Source of the DNA: Bradyrhizobium sp. DOA9
GTDB lineage: Bacteria; Pseudomonadota; Alphaproteobacteria; Rhizobiales; Xanthobacteraceae
Assembly (NCBI RefSeq): GCF_000617845.2
Contig: NZ_DF820426.1
Coordinates: forward strand, 186,001 to 250,000
Direction: 5' to 3'
DNA: 64,000 bases
Part shown: in pieces, positions 8,908 through 16,379 of the stretch
How the letters are laid out: the number at the start of each line of letters is the position of its first letter
Numbering within the stretch: the stretch's first letter is position 1
Notes under the pieces: generated by a model
The model's input: only the letters and a program-made list of their open reading frames with translations
What the model was told of the DNA's origin: nothing
Database searches by the model: none
Made by a program: the position numbers and the translations under genes

Positions 8908-9741
8908 ATGCCAGCGAGCCGGTCCGAAAGCGTTAGCTATTCCAACGCAAATGCCAGTCAGGCGATACTGCGGACCGTCGATCTTGGCGTTTCGTTCGGG
9001 GGACATCAGGCCGTCAATGCCGTCAGCACCTCGTTTCACGGCGGCGCGCTGACCGCCATCGTCGGTCCAAACGGTGCGGGCAAGACAACCTATTTCAACC
9101 TCATCTCGGGCCAGATCGCTGCGTCGCAAGGCGAGGTCTGGCTCAGTTCAGAGAACGTCACCGCTCTGTCCGTCTCACAACGAGCTCGAAAAGGGCTCGG
9201 TCGAGCGTTTCAACTCACGAATCTATTTCCCCGGCTCTCGGTTCTTGAAAACATTCGTCTCGTTGCGCAATCAATGCAATCCGGCCGTCACCACCATGGT
9301 TTCGATTTCTGGCGCATATGGAGCGACGCAGCCGATCTGATCGAACACGCAACCGACATTCTCCGGTCTGTCTCGATGGCGGCTCAGCTTGGCGACCCCG
9401 TCGCTACCCTTTCGCACGGCGACCAGCGCAAGCTGGAGGTCGCCATGCTCATTGCGATGAATCCGACAGTGTACATGTTCGACGAGCCGACCGCCGGCAT
9501 GAGCGCCGACGAGGTGCCGGTTGTCTTGGATCTCATCCGCGACCTCAAAACCCACAGCCATAAGACGATACTTTTGGTCGAGCACAAGATGGACGTCGTT
9601 CGCGATCTGGCCGATCGCATCGTCGTCCTCCACAACGGCCAGCTCGTCGCCGACGGTGAGCCGGCCGAGGTGATCAACTCGGACATCGTGCAGGAGGCCT
9701 ATCTGGGAACGCGCGGCGGCGCGAGACGAGGCTTGATGTGA
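8908..9741 (+). CDS. livG: Liv-type ABC transporter ATPase LivG (system B)
   Basis: 277 residues. Walker A GPNGAGKTT is at about 53-61, followed by the GRAFQLTNLFPRLSVLENIR Q-loop, a variant signature LSHGDQRK, Walker B (MFDEPTAGMSADE) and LLVEHKMDVVRDLADR. The N-terminal extension of about 20 residues before the first strand is not conserved. The gene follows the binding protein by 12 bases. Its stop overlaps the next start as GTGA. Confidence 0.92.
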   Translation: MPASRSESVSYSNANASQAILRTVDLGVSFGGHQAVNAVSTSFHGGALTAIVGPNGAGKTTYFNLISGQIAASQGEVWLSSENVTALSVSQRARKGLGRAFQLTNLFPRLSVLENIRLVAQSMQSGRHHHGFDFWRIWSDAADLIEHATDILRSVSMAAQLGDPVATLSHGDQRKLEVAMLIAMNPTVYMFDEPTAGMSADEVPVVLDLIRDLKTHSHKTILLVEHKMDVVRDLADRIVVLHNGQLVADGEPAEVINSDIVQEAYLGTRGGARRGLM

Positions 9742-10469
9742 CGGACACCCTCCTCGAGCTCGACAACGTCCACACCCATATCGGCCTGTACCACATCTTG
9801 CAGGGCCTCGGCTTTCGCGCTCAGCGCAACCGGATCACACTTCTGCTCGGAAGAAACGGCGCTGGTAAAACCACTACGCTGCGAACCATTATGGGCCTCT
9901 GGCCGGCATCGGCAGGCCGGATCAGCTTTGCCGGCGCCGATATTGCCGGCCGTTCGACGTCCGCAATTTCGCGGCTCGGCATTGCCTACGTGCCCGAGAA
10001 CATGGGCATCTTCCCCGACCTCAGCGTCAAGCAGAATATGCTCCTTGCCGCGCGCAAAGCCGCCCGCGCTGCAGATATGGACCAGCAGCGGCTGGAATGG
10101 ATTTTCGGCCTGTTTCCGGCCGTTCACCAGTTCTGGAACAAGCCGGCCGGAAAGCTGTCCGGTGGGCAGAAGCAGATGGTTGCGATGGCACGGGCGATCG
10201 TGGAGCCGCGGCAGCTGCTGCTGATCGACGAGCCAAGCAAAGGGCTGGCACCTGCGATCGTCAACAATATGGCTGAAGCCATGCTCAAGCTGAAGGAGAG
10301 CGGAGCCAGCATATTGCTGGTCGAGCAGAATCTGCAGCTTGCACGGGAGGTTGGCGACGAAGTTGCAATCATCGACGCCGGAAGACTGGTTCACGCAGGC
10401 CCGGCGGACGAATGCTTTGCCCGTGAGGACCTTCTCAAGACGCATTTGGGCCTGACGCTATGTCCATGA
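9738..10469 (+). CDS. livF: Liv-type ABC transporter ATPase LivF (system B)
   Basis: 243 residues, starting at a GTG that overlaps the livG stop. Walker A GRNGAGKTT is at 38-46, the LivF block AYVPENMGIFPDLSV is present, the signature is LSGGQKQM, and Walker B is LLIDEPSKGLAP followed by LLVEQN. Its last 10 bases overlap the start of livH. It pairs with the LivG just upstream to power system B. Confidence 0.92.
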   Translation: MTDTLLELDNVHTHIGLYHILQGLGFRAQRNRITLLLGRNGAGKTTTLRTIMGLWPASAGRISFAGADIAGRSTSAISRLGIAYVPENMGIFPDLSVKQNMLLAARKAARAADMDQQRLEWIFGLFPAVHQFWNKPAGKLSGGQKQMVAMARAIVEPRQLLLIDEPSKGLAPAIVNNMAEAMLKLKESGASILLVEQNLQLAREVGDEVAIIDAGRLVHAGPADECFAREDLLKTHLGLTLCP

Positions 10470-11446
10470 GCCGATCCGACCTGACGCCTTTGGCGCTGCT
10501 GCCCGTTCTGATGGGCTGTGCATACCTGGCCATCGGCAATCCGATTGCCTGGCTCACCCTGACGATCGCCGGTGTCGCGATGGGAATGATCATCTTCACC
10601 ATCGCATCGGGCATGACCATCGTCTTCGGCCTGATGGACGTACTTAACTTTGGCCAGGGCGTCTTCATCACGATCGGGGCCTATCTGTCGGCGACGGTCT
10701 TCGCTGCCCTGAGCGGCCATCTCGTCTCGCCTGACCCCGGCGAAGCAGGCCTTGTGATCCTGCTGGCCATCGCCGCGGCCGTCGTCGGTGCTGGCCTGTC
10801 GGGGTTGATATTCGAACGGCTGCTGGTCGAACCGGTCTACGGCGATCATCTGATGCAAATCCTTGTAACGACCGGAGGACTGATCGTCGGCGAGGAGATC
10901 ATCAAGATCATCTGGGGCGTACAGCAGGTCAACGTGACGCTGCCACCGTTCCTGAGCGGCGCGGTCGTGATCGCCGACGTGGCGATCGAGCGCTATCGCA
11001 TCTTCGCCTTCATGGTGGGAGCTCTGGTTTTCTTGAGCCAATATCTCGTCTTTACGCGAACGAAGACCGGGCTGCTGATCCGCGCAGGCGTCCACGACCG
11101 CGAAATGGTGGAGGCCCTCGGCTACGGCGTGCGGCGGCTTTTCGTCGCGACCTTCGTGGCAGGCTGCGCGCTTGCTGGCCTTGGCGGTGTGATGTGGGGC
11201 CTTTACCAGCAGACGCTTGTGCCCCAAATCGGCAGCCAAATGAACGTGCTGGTCTTCATCGTCATTATCATCGGCGGCCTCGGATCGACCGGCGGGGCGC
11301 TTCTCGGCGCCATCCTGGTTGGCGTCTGCGCCAATTACGCGAGCTTCATCGAGCCCAAGGTCGCCCTGTTCTCGAACATTGCGTTGATGACAATGATACT
11401 TCTTTGGCGTCCGAATGGGCTCTATCCGGCGAGCGCGAGGTCATGA
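10460..11446 (+). CDS. livH: Liv-type ABC transporter permease LivH (system B)
   Basis: 328 residues, with an extra N-terminal hydrophobic stretch compared with the 288-residue LivH of system A. The TIVFGLMDVLNFGQGVFITIG block marks the LivH family and IIIGGLGSTGGALLGA is the conserved C-terminal permease loop. The start overlaps livF by 10 bases (a second in-frame ATG lies two codons further on) and the stop overlaps livM as ATGA, so the set is tightly coupled. Confidence 0.92.
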   Translation: MSMSRSDLTPLALLPVLMGCAYLAIGNPIAWLTLTIAGVAMGMIIFTIASGMTIVFGLMDVLNFGQGVFITIGAYLSATVFAALSGHLVSPDPGEAGLVILLAIAAAVVGAGLSGLIFERLLVEPVYGDHLMQILVTTGGLIVGEEIIKIIWGVQQVNVTLPPFLSGAVVIADVAIERYRIFAFMVGALVFLSQYLVFTRTKTGLLIRAGVHDREMVEALGYGVRRLFVATFVAGCALAGLGGVMWGLYQQTLVPQIGSQMNVLVFIVIIIGGLGSTGGALLGAILVGVCANYASFIEPKVALFSNIALMTMILLWRPNGLYPASARS

Positions 11447-12591
11447 CGACGCTAGATTGGGCACGCCTCATATCAAAAGACCGGCCGGGTAGCCGGGTTT
11501 TGGCGATTCTTCTGATCGCAATCGTGGCCGGGCTGTTATTCGCTCCGTTTGCGCTGACCGGCGCAAAGGCGATCAGCATCTGCGTCAAGATCATGATTTT
11601 CGCTGTTCTCGCGGCGAGCTTCGATCTGCTGCTCGGCTATACCGGCATCGTGAGCTTCGCCCATACCGTATTCTTTGGCATCGGCGCTTATGGCGTCGGT
11701 ATTGCGTTGACTCGGCTGGGTGCAAGCTGGACCTCGCTGGCTGCTGGTATCCTGACGGCGATCCTTCTGTCCATCCTGCTTGCACTCGTGATCGGCCTGT
11801 TCTCGCTGCGCGTCAGAGCGATATTCTTCTCCATGATCACGCTCGCCCTGTCGGCGGCAGCGCAAACTCTGGCAACCCAATTGTCGGGCCTGACCGGCGG
11901 AGAAGACGGCCTCGTATTCCGGTTGCCTCCAGGCTTGATGCCGAACGCTCGCCTGCTGGATTCAAAGCTCCTGGGACTTACGATCGACGGCAAGGTTCTC
12001 TGCTACTATCTGATCCTGGCCATGAGCGTGACCTTCGTCCTGGCCATGCTGCGGATCGTCAATTCGCCGTTCGGGCGTGTCCTGCTCGCGATCCGAGACA
12101 ACGAATTCAGGGCCGAAGCGATCGGTTATCCCGTTTTCGTCTTTCGCACCCTGTCCAACGTGGCCGCCGCGGTCTTTGCGTGCACTTCAGGTGTGATGCT
12201 GTCGCTCTGGCTTCGCTATGCCGGCCCCGACGCCTCGCTGTCGTTCGAAATCATGCTCGACATCCTCATGATCGTCATCATCGGCGGGGTCGGCACAATC
12301 TACGGCAGCGTCGTTGGGGCGACCGCGTTCTTGATCGCCCAAGGCTACCTCCAGGACCTCCTGAAGGCTTCGAGCGCGGCGTCGCACATCCTGCCCGGGA
12401 TCGATCAGGTCCTGTCGCCGGATCGCTGGATGTTGTGGCTCGGGTTGCTGTTCATTCTGGCCGTCTATTATTTTCCGGCAGGACTCGTGGGGGTTCTGCG
12501 CCGGCCAGCCGGAAAGCTCAACGCCAAAGGCGGGCGCCCTGCGAAAGACCGCTTCATCATGATCTATCGCTGGATGGGGCGGGCTCGGTGA
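11443..12591 (+). CDS. livM: Liv-type ABC transporter permease LivM (system B)
   Basis: 382 residues from the ATG that overlaps the livH stop (ATGA); the frame is open upstream but that part lies inside livH. The LLLGYTGIVSFAHTVFFGIGAYG block is the LivM signature and VIIGGVGTIYGSVVGATA the C-terminal loop. The tail after the last membrane segment is longer and more basic than usual. Its TGA shares one base with the ATG of the downstream GTPase gene, so that gene is read in the same operon. Confidence 0.92.
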   Translation: MTTLDWARLISKDRPGSRVLAILLIAIVAGLLFAPFALTGAKAISICVKIMIFAVLAASFDLLLGYTGIVSFAHTVFFGIGAYGVGIALTRLGASWTSLAAGILTAILLSILLALVIGLFSLRVRAIFFSMITLALSAAAQTLATQLSGLTGGEDGLVFRLPPGLMPNARLLDSKLLGLTIDGKVLCYYLILAMSVTFVLAMLRIVNSPFGRVLLAIRDNEFRAEAIGYPVFVFRTLSNVAAAVFACTSGVMLSLWLRYAGPDASLSFEIMLDILMIVIIGGVGTIYGSVVGATAFLIAQGYLQDLLKASSAASHILPGIDQVLSPDRWMLWLGLLFILAVYYFPAGLVGVLRRPAGKLNAKGGRPAKDRFIMIYRWMGRAR

Positions 12592-13592
12592 TGCTTCCAA
12601 CGACGATTATCTGCGGATTTCTCGGGTCGGGAAAGACCACCCTGATCAATTACCTGTTGCGTCATCCAGGATCGGAACGCCTTGCCGTTCTGGTCAACGA
12701 TTTTGGCGCCATCAACATCGATCAGGATCTCATCAAGGTCGAGACCGAAAATCGCATCGAATTGAATAACGGGTGTGTTTGTTGTTCCATTCGAGATGAC
12801 CTGGCATCTGGTCTGGTCTCGGTCAGCCGCCTGCCCGACAAGTTCACACGCGTCCTGCTCGAGTGTAGCGGGGTATCTCATCCTGCTGGCGTATTGAGGG
12901 TGTTTGAGAGCGATCCGATCAGAAGCTCGTTCTGCGTGGACGGCGTCTTCTGCCTGATCGATACGTCGAACGTGCTCGATCTCGACTACCAAAGCACCGA
13001 GCTTGCGATCGACCAGGCAGCGATGTCCGATCTGGTTCTCTTGACCAAGACCGATCTCGTGCCGCAGACCGTGCAGTGCGAAGTCCGAGAGATGCTTCAG
13101 GCGGCGCAGCGCAGCATGAAGCTGTTGGACGTCGTGGATGCGCAGCTCGCGCCGGAGATCCTGTTCGGCCCGCGCGACCACGCTCCCCGCAGCAGAACAG
13201 GAGCGGAGCAGGGCGGGGGGGCCGGTCCCAGCCACTCCGAGCTCTATGAAAGCGCTTCCTTCCATTGGACGTCGCCTCTTGCTGCCGACGCATTCGCCCG
13301 TCTCACGCAGGCCCTCCCGCCTCGCGTTCTGCGCGGCAAGGGTGTGCTGAGCCTGGAGGTCGATGGTGAACAGCGCCCCTTGCGGGCCGTCTTCCAATTG
13401 GTCGGAAAACGTTCCTCGCTCGACGTGGAAGAGACCGAAGGTCCTGAGACAAGCCAGATCGTCTTGATCGCGCGCCGGGGAGAGCTCGACAGGAGCGCGA
13501 TCAACGCGGCTATCCAAGCCTGCCCCGGCGCACGTTCCGCTCCGCCCCTGGCGCCGCGCCGCGCCCTGCTGCGCCCAAGCGTTTGCGACTAA
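12591..13592 (+). CDS. G3E-family (CobW/YjiA-like) GTPase, putative metallochaperone
   Basis: 333 residues. Walker A GFLGSGKTT is at 9-17, the family metal-binding motif CVCC (GCVCCSIR) near residue 63, ECSG for switch II and TKTD for base recognition. A CobW C-terminal domain follows a low-complexity linker around residues 185-220. Members of this family use GTP to deliver Zn, Co or Fe to client metalloenzymes; some are encoded beside nitrile hydratase or amidohydrolase clients. The start shares a base with the livM stop and the amidohydrolase begins 18 bases downstream, so the likely client is that metal-dependent enzyme (inference). The long in-frame extension upstream lies inside livM and is not used. 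Confidence 0.9.
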   Translation: MLPTTIICGFLGSGKTTLINYLLRHPGSERLAVLVNDFGAINIDQDLIKVETENRIELNNGCVCCSIRDDLASGLVSVSRLPDKFTRVLLECSGVSHPAGVLRVFESDPIRSSFCVDGVFCLIDTSNVLDLDYQSTELAIDQAAMSDLVLLTKTDLVPQTVQCEVREMLQAAQRSMKLLDVVDAQLAPEILFGPRDHAPRSRTGAEQGGGAGPSHSELYESASFHWTSPLAADAFARLTQALPPRVLRGKGVLSLEVDGEQRPLRAVFQLVGKRSSLDVEETEGPETSQIVLIARRGELDRSAINAAIQACPGARSAPPLAPRRALLRPSVCD

Positions 13593-13610
13593 GACCCCGA
13601 AGGTGCCGAA

Positions 13611-15257
13611 ATGAAAACAGCTGAGCGAATTTTCTTTGGTGGCCCTATCCGGACCATGGATCCGGCAAATCCGCTCGTCGAGGCCGTTGCCGTTCGGGAC
13701 GGCAGGATTCTCGCGGTCGGCTCGAGAGGCGAGATCGAAAAGCTGATAGTAGCCGGCACAATCCGAACAGACCTTCAGGGACGTGCGATGCTGCCGGGCT
13801 TCGTCGAGGCCCACAGCCACCCGATGATGAGCGCGCTGGCCTGGGGCGACCCGGTGGTCGACATTCGAGCGGTGCACGAGCCGACGTTTTCCGCGGTGAT
13901 CGCGAAGATGCGGCGCCGCGTTGCAAAGGCCAAACCTGAGGAGATCATCTGGTTTCTCGGACTTGATCCGCAATTGCACGAAGGCATGGAGGAGCCTTCC
14001 CGTGACCTTCTCGACGACATAGCCCCGAACAATCCGATTGTCGTTCAGACGATCAATTTTCATGGCGTATTCATAAACAGCAAGGCTCTTACTGCTTTTG
14101 GAATCGACGCCAATTACAATCCGCCGTTAGGCGGAAAGGTCTTTGCCGCCGCAGACGGGCTTCCGTGGAAGTTTGCCGAGACCGCCGCCTGGCAATTGTG
14201 CAACCGTTTTTATAGCATTTGCGGCGAGGAGCGGAAGAAGCGCAGCTTCGAGGACTGGGTGCGGAAGTTCGTCCGGGCAGGGTACACCACGACTTCCGAA
14301 ATCATGGTTGAACCCGGCGCAGCCCCCATGCTCTACGCCCTGGTGAAATCGCGTCCGAACCCGCTCCGGATCGTCGGGTACGAAGCCAAACATCTCGGCG
14401 GTGAGGTGACAGTTGCCCGGAATTTTGGCGATGACGACTTCCGGATGATCGGCACCAAGCTCCATGCGGACGGCTCCGTGCTTCTAGGCAACGTATGGAC
14501 GACAAGCCCGTACCTGAACAACAAGATGACGATCAAGGGCATGGGGCTACCCGAGAACAGCACGGGGCATTCCAACATCTCCGAAGCGAAACTGTACGAT
14601 CTGGTTGGCAAATATGTGGGCGAGGGCTGGCAGATGTCGGTTCACGCCCATGGCGATCGCACCATCGACATGGTCCTCGACGTGTACGAGAGAGTTATCA
14701 ACGAGGTCGGCGCTGAAAACGTCTCGGGTCCGCTTCGTATCGAGCATTGTGGGATCATGCGCGAAGACCAGATCGATCGCGCCATCCGGCTGAACGTCGC
14801 GTGCTCGTACTTCTTGCCCTACATCCATCATTGGGGCGAAGCGCTTCGGGATTACCTTCTAGGCGAAGAGCGCGCGGCTCACTTCGTGCCCTCGGGCTCG
14901 GCCTCGAGGAAGGGCATGCGAGTGTCATATCATTGCGATTCTCCAATGACATGGCCGGACGCTCTGGTCTGTCTCGACGTCGCTGTAAATCGGCGCACAA
15001 TGAGAGGAGCCGTGCTTGGTCCCGACCAGCGCGTTTCGATGGAAGAAGCGCTGAAGGCAATTACGATCGACGCTGCTTATCAGTTGCAGATGGAGGATAA
15101 AGTCGGGAGCGTCGCCGTCGGCAAGTTCGCAGATTTCGTCATCCTTGGCCGCGATCCGGTTCTCTGCGAAGCCGATCAAATCCTTCAGATACCGATCGTG
15201 GGGACCGTTCTCGGCGGAGCCGATACGGGCGACTTTCTTAGAGCATCCTCGAACTGA
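13611..15257 (+). CDS. Metal-dependent amidohydrolase, YtcJ-like (Amidohydro_3)
   Basis: 548 residues. The TIM-barrel metal motif HSH is at residues 68-70 (GFVEAHSHP). Further ligands are expected in VHAHGDRTIDMV and RIEHCGIM, and the terminal aspartate lies in HCDSPMTWPD. The C-terminal DFVILGRDP block closes the beta-sandwich. The YtcJ group includes N-substituted formamide deformylases and other C-N hydrolases; the substrate here is unknown. It is a clear paralogue of the protein at 23697-25325, with colinear motifs such as WGDPV(V/I)DIRAVH. No signal peptide, so cytoplasmic. It is the last gene of the left operon, ahead of an intrinsic terminator. Confidence 0.9.
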   Translation: MKTAERIFFGGPIRTMDPANPLVEAVAVRDGRILAVGSRGEIEKLIVAGTIRTDLQGRAMLPGFVEAHSHPMMSALAWGDPVVDIRAVHEPTFSAVIAKMRRRVAKAKPEEIIWFLGLDPQLHEGMEEPSRDLLDDIAPNNPIVVQTINFHGVFINSKALTAFGIDANYNPPLGGKVFAAADGLPWKFAETAAWQLCNRFYSICGEERKKRSFEDWVRKFVRAGYTTTSEIMVEPGAAPMLYALVKSRPNPLRIVGYEAKHLGGEVTVARNFGDDDFRMIGTKLHADGSVLLGNVWTTSPYLNNKMTIKGMGLPENSTGHSNISEAKLYDLVGKYVGEGWQMSVHAHGDRTIDMVLDVYERVINEVGAENVSGPLRIEHCGIMREDQIDRAIRLNVACSYFLPYIHHWGEALRDYLLGEERAAHFVPSGSASRKGMRVSYHCDSPMTWPDALVCLDVAVNRRTMRGAVLGPDQRVSMEEALKAITIDAAYQLQMEDKVGSVAVGKFADFVILGRDPVLCEADQILQIPIVGTVLGGADTGDFLRASSN

Positions 15258-15313
15258 CCCAAGCGGGATTGCGTGCGCGGTTGACTTTGCTCGAAAGGGT
15301 TTCCTCCCAGACT

Positions 15314-15341
15314 GGGCCATCTTCGCGATGGCCCTTTTTTT
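15314..15341 (+). terminator. Rho-independent terminator of the left operon
   Basis: A perfect 8-bp stem (GGGCCATC at 15314-15321 with GATGGCCC at 15327-15334) with a 5-base loop is followed directly by a run of seven T. It lies 57 bases after the amidohydrolase stop and ends the rightward transcription unit before the oppositely oriented regulator gene. Confidence 0.9.
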
Positions 15342-15535
15342 GTTTAGCCAATTCCACCCCTGTACCCGCGACGGTTATTTGTTGTTGAGAGGTTATCCTT
15401 TCCGCGTGCCAATTCAAGCGACGGCCATTCCGGCCAGGCGAGGCCTCGCGATTGCCTTACAACAGAGGTCGCCAATTTCAGCCGATGATCGCCGGCTTCG
15501 AGGAGACGCGTCGTCATAACGTCTCCCGTTCGTCG

Positions 15536-16198
15536 TCAATAGCTTGGAGGCGTAATGGCCCAGATGACCACGCACTCGCGCTCGTTCGTGTTGGCGTAGC
15601 GATGGGGAAGGTCGCTCGCGAACGCAAAACTATCACCTTCACGCAAGACGACATGATGCTGGCCGATCCAAAGGTCGAGCTCCCCAGAAACGACATATCC
15701 GGCTTCTTCACCCTGATGCGTGTAAGCTTCTTTGCCGCTTTCGGAGCCAGGAGGGAATGTGCACCTTAAAAGCTCGAGCTGCCGCCCAAGATTCGGGGAT
15801 AGAAGCTCATCAGTAATGCCGCCCACGAAGGTCAGCTTCCGTCGCGACTTTGCCCTCACGACATAGTCACGCAAATCGCCGTCGACATCAGCGTTGGGTG
15901 GAAAAAACCAGCTGATGGTAACCCCCAGTGCCCGGCTAATACTGTGAAGAGCTTTCACCGAAGGGCTCGAGACGCCACGCTCGATCTGACTGAGATATCC
16001 CTTTGACAACCCCGCGGCGTCGCTAAGCGCGTCGAGCGTTATGCCGCGCGCCTTGCGCAGGTTCTTGATCTCTCCCCCGATACGGTCGCCGACATTGAGC
16101 AATTGTTCCACGTTCACCGGCTGCTCAGCTTGCTCGGCCAGTCCCTCGAGATTGGCGGGGCGCAGCATCTTGGGCGGCGTCCTGATCATCGAACTCAT
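15536..16198 (-). CDS. XRE-family transcriptional regulator with C-terminal cupin sensor domain
   Basis: 220 residues. A Cro/C1-type helix-turn-helix spans about residues 42-96 (IKNLRKARGITLDALSDAAG, then LSKGYLSQIERG). A cupin_2 domain covers about 142-215 (THQGEEAGYVVSGELDLWIG, then LREGDSFAFASDLPHRYAN). This architecture is that of PuuR-like regulators that sense small metabolites. An AGGGAGCG site precedes the start. It is divergent from the FAD/GcvT operon at 16380 across a 181-base gap, so it probably controls that operon and its own gene, possibly responding to the transported substrate (inference). Confidence 0.9.
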   Translation of the reverse strand: MSSMIRTPPKMLRPANLEGLAEQAEQPVNVEQLLNVGDRIGGEIKNLRKARGITLDALSDAAGLSKGYLSQIERGVSSPSVKALHSISRALGVTISWFFPPNADVDGDLRDYVVRAKSRRKLTFVGGITDELLSPNLGRQLELLRCTFPPGSESGKEAYTHQGEEAGYVVSGELDLWIGQHHVVLREGDSFAFASDLPHRYANTNERECVVIWAITPPSY

Positions 16199-16379
16199 GT
16201 TCGCTCCCTGAACTGGTCGTGTGCAGGCCTGACATGTCTCGGCCCATCACCTCCAGCCGCACCCCTTACTCCTTTCGCATAGATTCCGCCCACGACAAAA
16301 ACAGCAAAGTTTTCTTTTATGCTTGATAGGTTCACTTTTGTGTACTTTAATGGACATCAATTCATAATGTAGGGATGAA
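16199..16379. promoter_or_regulatory. Divergent promoter/operator region between regulator and demethylase operon
   Basis: A+T-rich intergenic region. On the plus strand TTGATA (16323-16328) and TTTAAT (16346-16351) are separated by exactly 17 bases and lie about 30 bases before the ATG at 16380, a credible sigma-70 promoter. The spacer contains TTCACTTTTGTG, and a similar TTTTCTTTTATG lies upstream at about 16310-16321; such direct repeats could be regulator sites. The operator assignment is speculative; the promoter is better supported. Confidence 0.5.

Noticed and set aside
11194..11442. Upstream in-frame extension of livM in system B
   Set aside because: It overlaps livH in another frame; the ATG overlapping the livH stop gives the normal LivM N-terminus.
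12564..14063. 499-codon minus-strand open frame across the GTPase and amidohydrolase genes
   Set aside because: No recognisable domain, and it is antisense to two well-supported genes; an effect of high G+C codon use.
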